Below are positions 35,054 through 45,570 of a stretch of 64,000 bases of DNA, piece after piece; positions within the stretch are counted from its first letter, which is position 1; every line of letters starts with the position of its first letter. The stretch covers positions 85,836-149,835 of the forward strand of contig CALUTU010000002.1 of the NCBI GenBank assembly GCA_944323785.1, given 5' to 3'. Position numbers and translations under genes: made by a program. The DNA is from an uncultured Bacteroidales bacterium (GTDB taxonomy: Bacteria > Bacteroidota > Bacteroidia > Bacteroidales > UBA932). The notes beneath the pieces were generated by a model. It had not been told where the DNA came from. It saw only the letters and a list, made by a program, of their open reading frames with translations, and did no database searches.

Positions 35054-36364
35054 TCAGTCTCTATGAAAAATATCCCGTGTATATACTTTTGCCTTGACAT
35101 CATCGAGACAGGGATCGTAGCGGTTGGCTATAATTGCATTAGAACGCCGCTTGAACTCAACGAGGTTATTGACAATCTTACTTCCGAAAAAAGTAGAGCC
35201 CTCCTCAAGAGTAGGCTCATAGATAATCAGCACAGCCCCTTTGGCCTTGATTCGCTTCATCACACCCTGTATAGAACTCTGACGGAAGTTATCACTGCCT
35301 GTTTTCATCGTAAGCCTGTACACTCCTATGACAGTCTCGTGCTCCCTGGATGGATCCCAACAGCTGTCATACTCGTGAGCTCCGGCCATTTTAAGCACCT
35401 GGCCTGCTATAAAGTCCTTGCGAGTGCGATTACTTTCCACAATGGCCGTCATCATGTTTTGAGGAACATCACCGTAATTGGCCAACAGCTGCTTGGTATC
35501 CTTGGGAAGGCAGTAGCCTCCGTAGCCGAATGACGGATTGTTATAATGCGTGCCTATACGGGGATCAAGACCAACTCCCTGGATGATGGACGCAGAGTCC
35601 AGCCCCTTGACCTCAGCGTATGTATCCAGTTCATTGAAGTAACTTACCCTAAGTGCAAGATAAGTATTGGCAAAAAGTTTGACTGCCTCAGCATCCTTAA
35701 TTCCCATGTACAGCGTCGGAATATCCTTTTTGATAGCACCTTCCTGCAGTAAAGCCGCGAACTCATGCGCCGCATTCTCTAGAAAAGGAATATCAGCGAT
35801 AGCGGATATTGCGTCATTTTCTTCCGCAAACTCTTTATTATCAATCAAATTAGGCACACCTATGATAATACGGCTAGGATAGAGATTGTCGTAAAGCGCT
35901 TTACTCTCGCGCAGAAACTCGGGAGCAAAGAGCAAGTTGAGTTTCTTAAGCCCCTGCTTCCAGTACTTTACGTAAAGACTTCGGCAATAACCCACCGGAA
36001 CAGTGGACTTGATAACCATCACTGCTTCAGGATTGACCTCCAGCACCAGGTTTATGACATCCTCCACATGGCTGGTGTCAAAATGATTCTTAACAGGGTC
36101 GTAATTGGTAGGAGCCGCAATAATCACAAAGTCCGCTTCTCGGTAGGCGCTACGTCCGTCAATCGTAGCGGTGAGATCAAGAGGCTTCTCCGCCAGATAC
36201 CTCTCGATGTAATCATCCTGGACAGGAGACCGTCTGTCAGCCAGCATCGCCACTTTCTCGGGTACGACATCAACGGCAGTGACATGGTGGTGCTGAGACA
36301 ACAGCGTAGCGATGCTCAGACCAACGTAACCTGTACCTGCCACAGCAATTCTATAGTCTTTCAT
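35054..36364 (-). CDS. ugd: UDP-glucose/UDP-N-acetyl-sugar 6-dehydrogenase
   Basis: Two-step NAD-dependent oxidation of the C6 alcohol of a UDP sugar to the uronate. About 436 residues. N-terminal Rossmann [17 protein letters not shown], catalytic cysteine in [19 protein letters not shown]. The compact form is like bacterial Ugd. Next to WbpB/E/D-like genes it might act as the WbpA-type enzyme on UDP-GlcNAc; sequence alone does not separate the two substrates. It has its own promoter box. Confidence 0.9.
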   Translation of the reverse strand: MKDYRIAVAGTGYVGLSIATLLSQHHHVTAVDVVPEKVAMLADRRSPVQDDYIERYLAEKPLDLTATIDGRSAYREADFVIIAAPTNYDPVKNHFDTSHVEDVINLVLEVNPEAVMVIKSTVPVGYCRSLYVKYWKQGLKKLNLLFAPEFLRESKALYDNLYPSRIIIGVPNLIDNKEFAEENDAISAIADIPFLENAAHEFAALLQEGAIKKDIPTLYMGIKDAEAVKLFANTYLALRVSYFNELDTYAEVKGLDSASIIQGVGLDPRIGTHYNNPSFGYGGYCLPKDTKQLLANYGDVPQNMMTAIVESNRTRKDFIAGQVLKMAGAHEYDSCWDPSREHETVIGVYRLTMKTGSDNFRQSSIQGVMKRIKAKGAVLIIYEPTLEEGSTFFGSKIVNNLVEFKRRSNAIIANRYDPCLDDVKAKVYTRDIFHRD

Positions 36365-36442
36365 CATTATCGTGCTTTAATTTTCAATATCAACATTTTA
36401 GTCGTTACGGCCCACAGCCCGTTTGTCATTTAAATTCTTTTG

Positions 36443-36450
36443 CAAAGGTA
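36443..36450 (-). promoter_or_regulatory. Promoter -7 box (TACCTTTG) for ugd
   Basis: Minus-strand TAnnTTTG match about 79 bp before the ATG. Confidence 0.5.
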
Positions 36451-36563
36451 AATCATTAAAAGCGAACATAAAACCACTTTCTTCAAAATCTACAGAGCCT
36501 GGACCTTCCGCCCGGCAGTCATTCAACTCCGATGGCTTTTTATCTTCCAATTCTGATTTTGAC

Positions 36564-36571
36564 TATCTTTG
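36564..36571 (+). promoter_or_regulatory. Promoter -7 box (TATCTTTG) for the DUF4384 gene
   Basis: Plus-strand TAnnTTTG match 28 bp before the ATG at 36600; supports that start over the earlier open frame. Confidence 0.6.
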
Positions 36572-36599
36572 CATTATTGTCATTAAACAGTTTTCAACG

Positions 36600-37394
36600 A
36601 TGAAACGGATTATATGTATAGTAACCTCACTACTATTGATCATCCCTGCATACTCTGGATACGCTCAGAACAAAAGAGTACGCAATATAACCGGCCGCTG
36701 CGAAATAACCCGAGACATATCTCTGTCGCAAGCTGAACAAAAGGCTTTGGAAGATGCCAAGATCAATGCCATGCGTAAAGCAGGCGTATCTGAAAGACTC
36801 TGGTCCGTAACAGGTCTGATCAATGAGGACGACGGCAGCGAGTTCAATCAAGTTCTCTCGCGTATGACCACATTGGAGATGAATGGCCTGATCACTGTCA
36901 GGGATGCAGTTTATTCTGAGGAGACAATTGACGGCAGAAGATATGCCGTCGCCACAATAGACGCTGACATCAAGATTATTGATACCGATGTTGATCTCAC
37001 TTTTCAGATAGAAATTAACGGCATCAAGGGAATATATGAAAATGGCGATGTCATGACGTTTACAGCCAACATATACGGACACGATGCATATCTGAAGATA
37101 TTCTGGTTCGATGACAACGGTGGTTCGATTATATATCCCAGCGAACTTGACAGAAACATGCTTTTCAAGAAAGACGTAGAATACACATTCCCTGTCCACT
37201 CAGGCATAGAATATATTATGGAGAAACTGGACAATACCCGCAAAGTGGAGACAGTCAATTTTATAGCCATTGCCACAAAACGCGATATTCCATTTTTAGA
37301 AGACAACATCACTTTCGACTCTGTAGTCAAGTGGCTCTATTCCATCCCTGCAGATGAAAGAGCAGCCGCCCGCGAGGTAATTGCCATACAATAA
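36600..37394 (+). CDS. Secreted DUF4384 domain protein
   Basis: 264 residues. Signal peptide (MKRIICIVTSLLLIIPAYSG), an LPP20/FlgT-like N-terminal part (CEITRDISLSQAEQKALEDA) and a C-terminal DUF4384-type domain (YENGDVMTFTANIYGHDAYL, KIFWFDDNGGSIIYPS). The frame is open from 36423, but the signal peptide and promoter fix the start. Probably periplasmic; role unknown. Confidence 0.82.
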   Translation: MKRIICIVTSLLLIIPAYSGYAQNKRVRNITGRCEITRDISLSQAEQKALEDAKINAMRKAGVSERLWSVTGLINEDDGSEFNQVLSRMTTLEMNGLITVRDAVYSEETIDGRRYAVATIDADIKIIDTDVDLTFQIEINGIKGIYENGDVMTFTANIYGHDAYLKIFWFDDNGGSIIYPSELDRNMLFKKDVEYTFPVHSGIEYIMEKLDNTRKVETVNFIAIATKRDIPFLEDNITFDSVVKWLYSIPADERAAAREVIAIQ

Positions 37395-37411
37395 AAAAAG
37401 GCCAGATATAA

Positions 37412-39145
37412 TTACAACACAAGAGACGTCTCGCCGGGAGCGCAGAGGTCGCAGATGCCGCAGGGTCTGCACTGCTCCTGTCCGAAATACGCGGACAGGC
37501 GGCGGCTGCGGCAGGCTGACTGGGCAGCCGACCGGTCGCTTACCGGCGAGATGTACCGGTACATGGCATCCAGCCTTTCCTTGAACATGGCTTTGCGCCG
37601 CCCGTAAACCGTCTCCGACAGATAAAGGTTGTCCGGGGTAAGCCTTTCACCCGCAAAACATATCAGCGGAGAACGCACCTTGGGGATATATCTGAGCACT
37701 CCGCTGCGGGAGAGCTGGAGGAGCTTCTGCTTCACTGCCCTTGACGAGTTCATCGTCACCTTGCCCACATATTCTTCGTCTATCGCCACCAGATGCGAGA
37801 AGAGTCCCGGGTATATCCGCATAATGGCCTTTATGAATGTATCCAGGGACGGGTCCGACAGCTGCACGCGGTACAGGTCGTCCCTGTTGACTATGAACAT
37901 GATCCGCGTGGGATTGTCTATTTCCTCTGTCAAAGTCCAGTATCCCGATATCTCAATATACTTTATGGCATTATAGGCCATGGCAGCGTTGAGACGATAC
38001 CGCCTTACGAACTCCAGCAGATTGAACTTGCATACGGCCCCGGCCCCGTCCTCATAGGCAATGCCCAGGAACTTGAACACCTTCTGATATATGTCAGCGA
38101 TATAGTCCAGACCGGGAAAACTGCTCTGGTATATGGCCTCCAGACGCTTGATGTCCGACTTGTTCCACAGCAGCACGGCCCATGAGCGCAGACCGTCCCT
38201 ACCGGCACGTCCGGCCTCCTGATAATACGACTCCACTGCCTCGGGCAGGTCAAAATGACAGACAAAGCGCACGTCCGGCTTGTCTATCCCCATACCGAAC
38301 GCGTTGGTAGCCGCGATGATCCTCAGGTCTCCCCTCTTCCATCTCTCCTGAACGTCGTTGCGCTCCTCCTTGCTCAGGCCCGCATGATAGAAGCCGGCAT
38401 CCACTCCCTGCGACACCAGAAACGAGGCAATGTCCCTGGCCGCCTTTCTCTCCCGCACATATACGATACCCGTTCCGGACACCGCATTGCAGAGCGAGAG
38501 CAGGGCACCGAACTTATTCTCGGTATTGCGCACGACATACGACAGGTTGGGGCGTTCAAACCCGGAACAGATGATATTGTCCTTCCTGAAGCCGAGCTTC
38601 TCCTCGATATCCTTCGCAACATCCGGAGTAGCCGTAGCCGTAAGTGCTATCACAGGCACATCTGGAAGCAGCTCCCTGACATTCGATATCAGCAGGTAGT
38701 CCGGCCTGAAATCGTAGCCCCACTGGGAGATGCAGTGCGCCTCGTCCACTACCAGAAAGCAGACCTGCATCTTCTGCACCCTGGTCCGGAACAGGTCGGT
38801 TCGCAATCTCTCCGGCGACAGATACAGGAACTTGTAGTCTCCGTACACGGCGTTGTCCAGCGCGATGTCTATCTCCCTGCGGGTCATGCCCGAATGTACT
38901 GCCATGGCCTTGATACCCCTGGCCCTGAGATTCTGCACCTGGTCCTTGATCAGCGATATGAGCGGCGACACCACCACCGCCAGTCCCTCCCTCATCATAG
39001 TAGGTACCTGGAAGCAGAGTGACTTGCCTCCGCCGGTAGGCAGGATGGCCAGGACATCCTCTCCCGCCAGTGCAGAGGAGATTATCTCCTCCTGTTTTGG
39101 GCGGAAAGAAGTGTACCCCCAATATTTTTGCAAGATTTCTTTCAC
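37412..39145 (-). CDS. recQ: ATP-dependent DNA helicase RecQ
   Basis: About 578 residues from a GTG at 39145 (KEILQKYWGYTSFRPKQEEI). Helicase motifs: LPTGGGKSLCFQVP, DEAHCISQWGYDFRPDY, ALTATATPDV, and YYQEAGRAGRDG. The zinc-binding cysteines lie at the C-terminus (ACRSRRLSAYFGQEQCRPCG, then ICDLC). There is no HRDC domain, as is common for the short Bacteroidetes form. The frame is open up to 39232, so the start is uncertain; the promoter box at 39151-39158 favours the GTG but would leave almost no leader. Confidence 0.92.
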   Translation of the reverse strand: MKEILQKYWGYTSFRPKQEEIISSALAGEDVLAILPTGGGKSLCFQVPTMMREGLAVVVSPLISLIKDQVQNLRARGIKAMAVHSGMTRREIDIALDNAVYGDYKFLYLSPERLRTDLFRTRVQKMQVCFLVVDEAHCISQWGYDFRPDYLLISNVRELLPDVPVIALTATATPDVAKDIEEKLGFRKDNIICSGFERPNLSYVVRNTENKFGALLSLCNAVSGTGIVYVRERKAARDIASFLVSQGVDAGFYHAGLSKEERNDVQERWKRGDLRIIAATNAFGMGIDKPDVRFVCHFDLPEAVESYYQEAGRAGRDGLRSWAVLLWNKSDIKRLEAIYQSSFPGLDYIADIYQKVFKFLGIAYEDGAGAVCKFNLLEFVRRYRLNAAMAYNAIKYIEISGYWTLTEEIDNPTRIMFIVNRDDLYRVQLSDPSLDTFIKAIMRIYPGLFSHLVAIDEEYVGKVTMNSSRAVKQKLLQLSRSGVLRYIPKVRSPLICFAGERLTPDNLYLSETVYGRRKAMFKERLDAMYRYISPVSDRSAAQSACRSRRLSAYFGQEQCRPCGICDLCAPGETSLVL

Positions 39146-39150
39146 AATCA

Positions 39151-39158
39151 CAAATATA
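39151..39158 (-). promoter_or_regulatory. Possible promoter -7 box (TATATTTG) for recQ
   Basis: Minus-strand TAnnTTTG match directly upstream of the GTG at 39145. Confidence 0.45.
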
Positions 39159-39247
39159 TTAAATATTTTTGGCAAAAATTTTGCAGGAGAGGGAGCGACA
39201 TTGAAATATTTTACAAGATTAGTATTTATCAATTAATTCTATAGACA

Positions 39248-40852
<1,605 letters not shown>

Positions 40853-40868
40853 TCAGATGCGTCATAAC

Positions 40869-40961
40869 GGGCAAACTGCTGCGTTGCCTTCGGTATCATG
40901 GCTCAGTCATTTACAGAAGTAAACTCCTTCGCCATGAACCTCGACGCCTTGCATTTTACCC
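40869..40961. repeat. Long imperfect palindrome downstream of pckA
   Basis: A nested hairpin: outer arms GGGCAAACTGC / GCATTTTACCC, inner arms TCATGGC (40896) / GCCATGA (40931), core TTTAC (40910) / GTAAA (40919) around AGAA. It begins 17 bp after the pckA stop and precedes a conventional terminator. Function unknown: mRNA stability element, small RNA or mobile repeat. Confidence 0.65.
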
Positions 40962-40989
40962 ATTCTGACACATCTAAAAACTGATAAAA

Positions 40990-41027
40990 AAAGAGGGGTG
41001 ACCTTCGGAGTCATCCCTCTTTCTTTT
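40990..41027 (+). terminator. Rho-independent terminator after pckA
   Basis: 13-bp stem AAAGAGGGGTGAC / GTCATCCCTCTTT (one G-U), 7-nt loop, then a T-rich tract. Confidence 0.85.
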
Positions 41028-41040
41028 TCCCTGACGACAA

Positions 41041-42177
41041 ATGAAAATGAGACGCGCAATGCATATTCTGCTTTATGTTCTGGCTGCAGTGGCGGCCGCT
41101 TTCCTGGTGTTCCTGCTGACTGCTGTAATCACTGATTACCGTCCCGCCGACAGGGAGGTGCTGCAGGACCGCTCCGTCATTTCCACGGCCAATCCCCCAG
41201 CTGCCAGCCACGACAGACAGGCTTCCGAAGGCAGCCCGGATGCCCTGCCGGACTCCGTCACCATACTCTGTTGGAACATCGGTTACGGCGGACTGGGCGA
41301 TGACATGGACTTCTTCTACGACGGCGGCACTCAGGTACGTACCAGCCGTGAAAGGACTTTGGCCAACATCGAAGGCATCATATCTGAAATACGCCGGCAC
41401 GATGCCGACATCATCCTGCTCCAGGAAGTGGACGAATGCTCCAGGCGCACTTACCGCATCAACGAGGTGGAAATGCTGCGCAAGGCTTTTCCGGATTACC
41501 ATATCTATCTGGCGTACAATTACAAATCTTTTTTTGTTCCTATTCCTGTCAAGGCTCCTATGGGAAAAATCGCCAGCGGTGTGGTGCTGATGAGCCGTAT
41601 AGCCCCAGAGGAAGTCCTAAGATGGCAGTACCCGTCGCGTTTCCCCTGGCCGGTCAGCATGTTCAACCTCAAGCGCTGCCTGCTCACAGCTACCTTCCGC
41701 CTCGCCGACGGCAGCAGTCTCGTCATAGGCAACACCCACAATACCGCCTACGACACCGGCGGCATGCGCACAGTCGAGACTGAGTTCCTGGGAAAGATGA
41801 CCGAGATACTTCATTCCGGTGACACGCCGTTCATCATCGGCGGCGACTGGAACCAGTATCCGCCCGAGTACATACCTGGCCCCGCCGAGACATCCAATCC
41901 GCATTTTACCACCGTGGCCCTTGACACGGCCCTCCTACAGGGCACCGGCCGCATAGTCTGTGACTCCTCGGCCAGAACCCTGCGCCACCTCAACGTACCC
42001 TACGGCCCGGAATCCGTCCTCACCGTCACCGATTATTTTTACATCTCCCCTGACGTCCGGACAGATACCGTCAGGACCATTGACCTGAGCTACAAGCATT
42101 CCGACCACCAGCCCATACTGCTCCGGGTTATGCTGTCCCCACGGATTACGAAGCAGCCCACAACCACTTCTGAATAG
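41041..42177 (+). CDS. Endonuclease/exonuclease/phosphatase-fold protein
   Basis: 378 residues. An N-terminal hydrophobic helix (ILLYVLAAVAAAFLVFLLTA) anchors or exports it. The EEP fold motifs are present: LCWNIGYGGLGDD, ILLQEVDECSRR, VIGNTHNTAYDTGG, IIGGDWNQYPPEY and YKHSDHQPILL. The substrate (DNA, lipid or sugar phosphate) cannot be told. It lies between two hairpin terminators and so is probably its own unit. Confidence 0.87.
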   Translation: MKMRRAMHILLYVLAAVAAAFLVFLLTAVITDYRPADREVLQDRSVISTANPPAASHDRQASEGSPDALPDSVTILCWNIGYGGLGDDMDFFYDGGTQVRTSRERTLANIEGIISEIRRHDADIILLQEVDECSRRTYRINEVEMLRKAFPDYHIYLAYNYKSFFVPIPVKAPMGKIASGVVLMSRIAPEEVLRWQYPSRFPWPVSMFNLKRCLLTATFRLADGSSLVIGNTHNTAYDTGGMRTVETEFLGKMTEILHSGDTPFIIGGDWNQYPPEYIPGPAETSNPHFTTVALDTALLQGTGRIVCDSSARTLRHLNVPYGPESVLTVTDYFYISPDVRTDTVRTIDLSYKHSDHQPILLRVMLSPRITKQPTTTSE

Positions 42178-42197
42178 GCGTGCCTCACCTAAAAACA

Positions 42198-42229
42198 AAA
42201 GCCGCCTTCTCCAAGAAAGCGGCTTTAAC
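42198..42229. terminator. Bidirectional hairpin terminator between convergent genes
   Basis: Stem AAAGCCGC / GCGGCTTT extended by TTCT / AGAA. A-rich on one side and T-rich on the other, between the EEP gene (+) and the BACON lipoprotein (-). Confidence 0.75.
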
Positions 42230-42246
42230 TTATAACTTATAAGACC

Positions 42247-44139
42247 TTACTGCTGTTTTTTCACAGACTCCGGTTTATAGACCCTTATCGGCTGAGGCTC
42301 TTTCATAGCAGATGGCGATACTGCTCCGTAGAAACTGTAATACCAGTCTACAAACTCCTGACCATCATGAGAAGCACCTTCCTCGGTCAACGTAAACGGA
42401 GCACTTCTGTAGAGACTGGTATAGTTGCCTTCCTTATCTATTGCGAATCCAACAACTACTGCCTGACTTTCATAACTGCAGATTGACACACTGGACGGAC
42501 CGGCCGGGTAATAATTGTTCATAAGATCCATTTTAATCTCCTCATCGGACTTACCGATAATGGAATTGAAATCATAAGTTGCATAATAATACTCTGTCAC
42601 GGCTTCAAAATCCGTTCTTGCCTCCAAGGGAAGCAGGCAGTCCCAGCCTCCGACGTAAGCCTCATAAGTGGGATCAATGGCTGCCACATCTTCTATGGCG
42701 TACCACTTATCATGGTACACGGAGAATTCCACATCAGACAGCTGCTCCTGGGGTGTAGAGAACTCTTTCTTGAACAACGATGTGGTAACCGTACCTCCTG
42801 AATAGCCGAAAGCGATTATCATATAGTTGGTCTTGGAGTTCAGACCATAGAGCTGCGTGCTGTAGTTTCCTGAGTATGTGGAATAAATAGGCATATAGGT
42901 AACAATAAAGTTGAGGAGGTCCTCATCTGTCGCAAAGCTGCCGTAGGTACTTTCCTCCAGCTGAGCCCAATAATAGCTGTCATTATTGGTCGTCGTTATG
43001 GACAGGTTCGCTGTATGTGCCGTTATGTCCGTCACGTCAATGGTAATCACATTGTCCGAAGGCTGGATTGCTTCTGTACGCACTGTCTCGCAGTAAGGCT
43101 CAGAGCACAGCTGAGGCACATCGTCGACTGCAAAGACCACTGCGGTATATTCCTTTTCGGGCTCCATGTCAAACGTCACGGACGCAGGTCCCTGCTCTCC
43201 TACAAGCATAAGTATGGTCTCCGTATCAAGTCCTATTCCGATATATGCGGCTATGTCCTCATAAAAAATCTGGTAACACGTCTGCACTATGGCTGCCTGG
43301 TCGGGATCAAGTCCCTCTACCAGGTTCATATAATAATATCCTTCGTAAGAACCCGGATCCACATTCATAATGACTGTCGCTCCGCTGACCTCTATCTCAA
43401 CGTCGAAATTCACATCCACCATAGGAATCTCTCCGCTGCTCACATCCACTCTTACAATATCCGTAAGCCTTGTCCTTTCAGTCACATCCACTCCATACGC
43501 ATAGCATGTAAATGCCGTCACCGGCAGGACGGGTGATTGTTCATAATCTATCTGGTCACCCCTCAACGCCGCATCCGCAAGGGCAATTCCCTCCTGGTCA
43601 AAATACGCCATGTCATCATTGAAAAGAGCATCGTCGTCAGGGAACTGAGCGACATAATCAGCAGGTGACATAAAGAATATGTAATCCATCTCCTTGTCCA
43701 AAGGAATAATGTCAAGTGTAATGCTGGATGTCTGCACATCCTTCACAGTTATCTCAAACGGTGCGGGCTGTGGATCCGCCGGCTGCTGTACAATCTTGAA
43801 AGACGCATCTCCGGCACCGGGATAACTTACGGTAAATTCCGCCTCACGGCTCTCCTCCGCCTCATTCTCAGCCACTGTAAACATTATCTTCTCTGCAACC
43901 GAGACATCTATATCCGATATCCACTCAACTGTCTCAACTGGCTCAACTGTAATAGTACTGCCATCAACTGCATTCTCCAGAGTGTAATCCAACGAAATCT
44001 GGCCTCCGGCTGCAGGAACTGTCAATTCTGTCTGAGACAGTTTGAGCGACGGCGGTACTGTCTTTTCTTCCGGCTTGCAGGAAGCTAAGAGAAATAATGC
44101 CACTGAAAGGCATAACGCTGTGATTTTAAAGTAATTCAT
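42247..44139 (-). CDS. Large BACON-domain surface lipoprotein
   Basis: About 631 residues. Signal and lipobox (SVALFLLASCKPEEK) are followed by a BACON/Ig-like domain at about residues 30-120 (LKLSQTELTVPAAGGQISLD ... FKIVQQ), then an Asp/Glu-rich multi-domain region with fibronectin-III-like strands (SSITLDIIPLDKEMDYIFFM, TAHTANLSITTTNNDSYYWA). Probably displayed on the outer membrane, with a glycan- or protein-binding role inferred from BACON. The open frame extends to 44214; the ATG at 44139 begins the signal peptide. Confidence 0.85.
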   Translation of the reverse strand: MNYFKITALCLSVALFLLASCKPEEKTVPPSLKLSQTELTVPAAGGQISLDYTLENAVDGSTITVEPVETVEWISDIDVSVAEKIMFTVAENEAEESREAEFTVSYPGAGDASFKIVQQPADPQPAPFEITVKDVQTSSITLDIIPLDKEMDYIFFMSPADYVAQFPDDDALFNDDMAYFDQEGIALADAALRGDQIDYEQSPVLPVTAFTCYAYGVDVTERTRLTDIVRVDVSSGEIPMVDVNFDVEIEVSGATVIMNVDPGSYEGYYYMNLVEGLDPDQAAIVQTCYQIFYEDIAAYIGIGLDTETILMLVGEQGPASVTFDMEPEKEYTAVVFAVDDVPQLCSEPYCETVRTEAIQPSDNVITIDVTDITAHTANLSITTTNNDSYYWAQLEESTYGSFATDEDLLNFIVTYMPIYSTYSGNYSTQLYGLNSKTNYMIIAFGYSGGTVTTSLFKKEFSTPQEQLSDVEFSVYHDKWYAIEDVAAIDPTYEAYVGGWDCLLPLEARTDFEAVTEYYYATYDFNSIIGKSDEEIKMDLMNNYYPAGPSSVSICSYESQAVVVGFAIDKEGNYTSLYRSAPFTLTEEGASHDGQEFVDWYYSFYGAVSPSAMKEPQPIRVYKPESVKKQQ

Positions 44140-44184
44140 AAAATTAATTAGTTTAATCTGTAACTTCCGATGATTTACGGAATA

Positions 44185-44192
44185 CAAAGATA
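44185..44192 (-). promoter_or_regulatory. Promoter -7 box (TATCTTTG) for the BACON lipoprotein
   Basis: Minus-strand TAnnTTTG match, 45 bp before the ATG. Confidence 0.6.
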
Positions 44193-44286
44193 GAACAAAA
44201 AAACACACCTGCAATAGTGTGGCTTAGATTTTTGAAAAATATTCCGTGGTTTAGCGGAAGTTACAGTTTAATAATTGGTTGTTAAC

Positions 44287-44403
44287 TTTTAAACGTTGGT
44301 CAAACGTGACACAAATTTAAAGAAAATATTCTTGAATTTGCAGTCTGATTATCAGAAAATTTTCACTTGAGTCTCAAGTGTGTAAAAATACCAACGTTTA
44401 AAA
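44287..44403. repeat. MITE-like element with 14-bp terminal inverted repeats
   Basis: Perfect 14-bp inverted repeats (TTTTAAACGTTGGT at 44287-44300, complement at 44390-44403) bound a 117-bp AT-rich segment. Inside are two near-perfect hairpins: CACTTGAG-T-CTCAAGTG (44364-44380) and CTGAT-T-ATCAG (44345-44355). No target-site duplication is obvious. No coding potential. The wider gap 44140-44587 has no gene I can support. Confidence 0.65.
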
Positions 44404-44587
44404 ATCGATGTTTATCTTTCTATCTTTCGATTTTTCATACATTTTCCAGTATTGACACGCATGATTCTCACTCACCGCATCCGTATTGTACCCTGATCGG
44501 CCAGCTACATGAACCTAGAATTCCAGCGAGAATACTTCCGAGTGGGGCAGGCAGACGAGCTGCAGATCCCCGGGCACAGAAAGTCCC

Positions 44588-44775
44588 ATGGCCCCCAGGA
44601 CGTGTCTTCAGGGCACTGACGCGCTGATAGCGGAGATCTTCCATAAGAGCGGTCGTGAGTACGGCTGCCGCAAGATGGCGGCTGTTCTGGGTCGCATGGG
44701 CGTGAGCATGAACTTCAAGACCGTGAATCACCGCATGCGTTCCATGGGGCTGAGGTGCGTCTACCGCCGCAGAGA
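44588..44775 (+). pseudogene. IS3-family transposase OrfB remnant
   Basis: About 60 codons resemble the N-terminal helix-turn-helix of IS3-type OrfB (IAEIFHKSGREYGCRKMAAV, LGRMGVSMNFKTVNHRM, GLRCVYRRR). The frame then runs into the tRNA-flanking repeat; the DDE catalytic domain is absent. No terminal repeats were found. A dead fragment. Confidence 0.75.
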
Positions 44776-44953
44776 GGCGGACTGTCAGGGACGCCGGTAC
44801 CTCAGAACAGAAAAAGCCGCAATGACTTGCATGCGGACGGTGACGGAGCGGAGCGACTTGGCCCTCTCCCGGGAGAGGGTTGGGTGTGGGTGACAGAGAG
44901 GCGGACTGTCAGGACGCCGGTACCTCAGAACAGAAAAAGCCGCAATGACTTGC
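44771..44953. repeat. Direct repeat of about 60 bp next to tRNA-Cys
   Basis: Copies at 44771-44830 and 44895-44953 differ by one base gain/loss. Each contains, in inverted orientation, the tRNA-Cys 3' acceptor end plus the first half of its terminator (GGTACCTCAGAACAGAAAAA and on to GCCGCA). Confidence 0.85.
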
Positions 44954-44964
44954 GGCTTTTTCTG
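44931..44964 (-). terminator. Terminator after tRNA-Cys
   Basis: Perfect 14-bp stem CAGAAAAAGCCGCA / TGCGGCTTTTTCTG, 6-nt loop. With the flanking bases it extends to a 26-27-bp inverted repeat reaching into the tRNA acceptor stem. Confidence 0.85.
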
Positions 44965-44970
44965 TTCCTG

Positions 44971-45041
44971 AGGTACCAAGCAGAATCGAACTGCTGTACA
45001 CGGTTTTGCAGACCGTTGCCTAACCACTCGGCCATGGTACC
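44971..45041 (-). tRNA. tRNA-Cys (anticodon GCA)
   Basis: 71 nt. Acceptor GGTACCA / TGGTACC, D-arm region GGCCGAGTGGTTAGGCA, anticodon loop CTGCAAA (GCA) in an ACGGT/ACCGT stem, T-arm CAGCAGTTCGATTCTGCTT, and U discriminator base as expected for tRNA-Cys. No CCA is encoded. Its promoter box lies about 18 bp upstream. Confidence 0.95.
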
Positions 45042-45058
45042 GTAGCGAATTGGGAGGG

Positions 45059-45066
45059 CAAATATA
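45059..45066 (-). promoter_or_regulatory. Promoter -7 box (TATATTTG) for tRNA-Cys
   Basis: Minus-strand TAnnTTTG match between the msrC stop and the tRNA 5' end. Confidence 0.6.
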
Positions 45067-45070
45067 GATA

Positions 45071-45559
45071 CTATTTTGCAGATTCGCAAATTATATTACA
45101 CAACATCTCCAGATACCTGCGGTCAACCTCATCGAAAGTTCCTGTCTCCGTACTGTCTATATCCAAGACTCCGATGACACTGCCGTCCTCCGACCTCAAG
45201 GGCACGACTATCTCGGAACGGGAAAGGGAACTGCATGCAATATGCCCCGGAAACTGCTCAACGTCATCTACTATGATACTCCTCCCCTCTTTCCAGGCCG
45301 TACCGCACACCCCACGGCCATAAGCAATACGGGTACATGCCACCGGCCCCTGAAACGGTCCGAGCACCAGCTCGCACTCATGCTCCCTCACCATATAAAA
45401 GCCCACCCAGAAAAAACCGAAAGCCTCCTTAAGGGCTGCCGACACATTGGCCAGATTGGCCGTCAGATCGGTCTCGTCTTCGATAAGAAAACGTATCTGC
45501 GGCAGCAGTTCCTGATATCTGAGAGCCTTATCCTGATGGGAGAGATGTATCTCGTGCAT
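45071..45559 (-). CDS. msrC: Free methionine-(R)-sulfoxide reductase (GAF-type)
   Basis: Reduces free Met-R-sulfoxide. 162 residues, a single GAF domain. Cysteines C75, C85 and C109 have the same 10- and 24-residue spacing as the three redox cysteines of E. coli fRMsr; motifs GPVACTRIAYGRGVCG and HIACSSLSRSEIVVPL. It lies 11 bp downstream of the RlmI-like gene on the same strand. Confidence 0.92.
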   Translation of the reverse strand: MHEIHLSHQDKALRYQELLPQIRFLIEDETDLTANLANVSAALKEAFGFFWVGFYMVREHECELVLGPFQGPVACTRIAYGRGVCGTAWKEGRSIIVDDVEQFPGHIACSSLSRSEIVVPLRSEDGSVIGVLDIDSTETGTFDEVDRRYLEMLCNIICESAK

Positions 45560-45570
45560 AAAGGGACTGT

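Noticed and set aside
44785-45045. Small frames with repeated segments near tRNA-Cys
   Set aside because: Produced by the direct DNA repeat and running through the tRNA gene.
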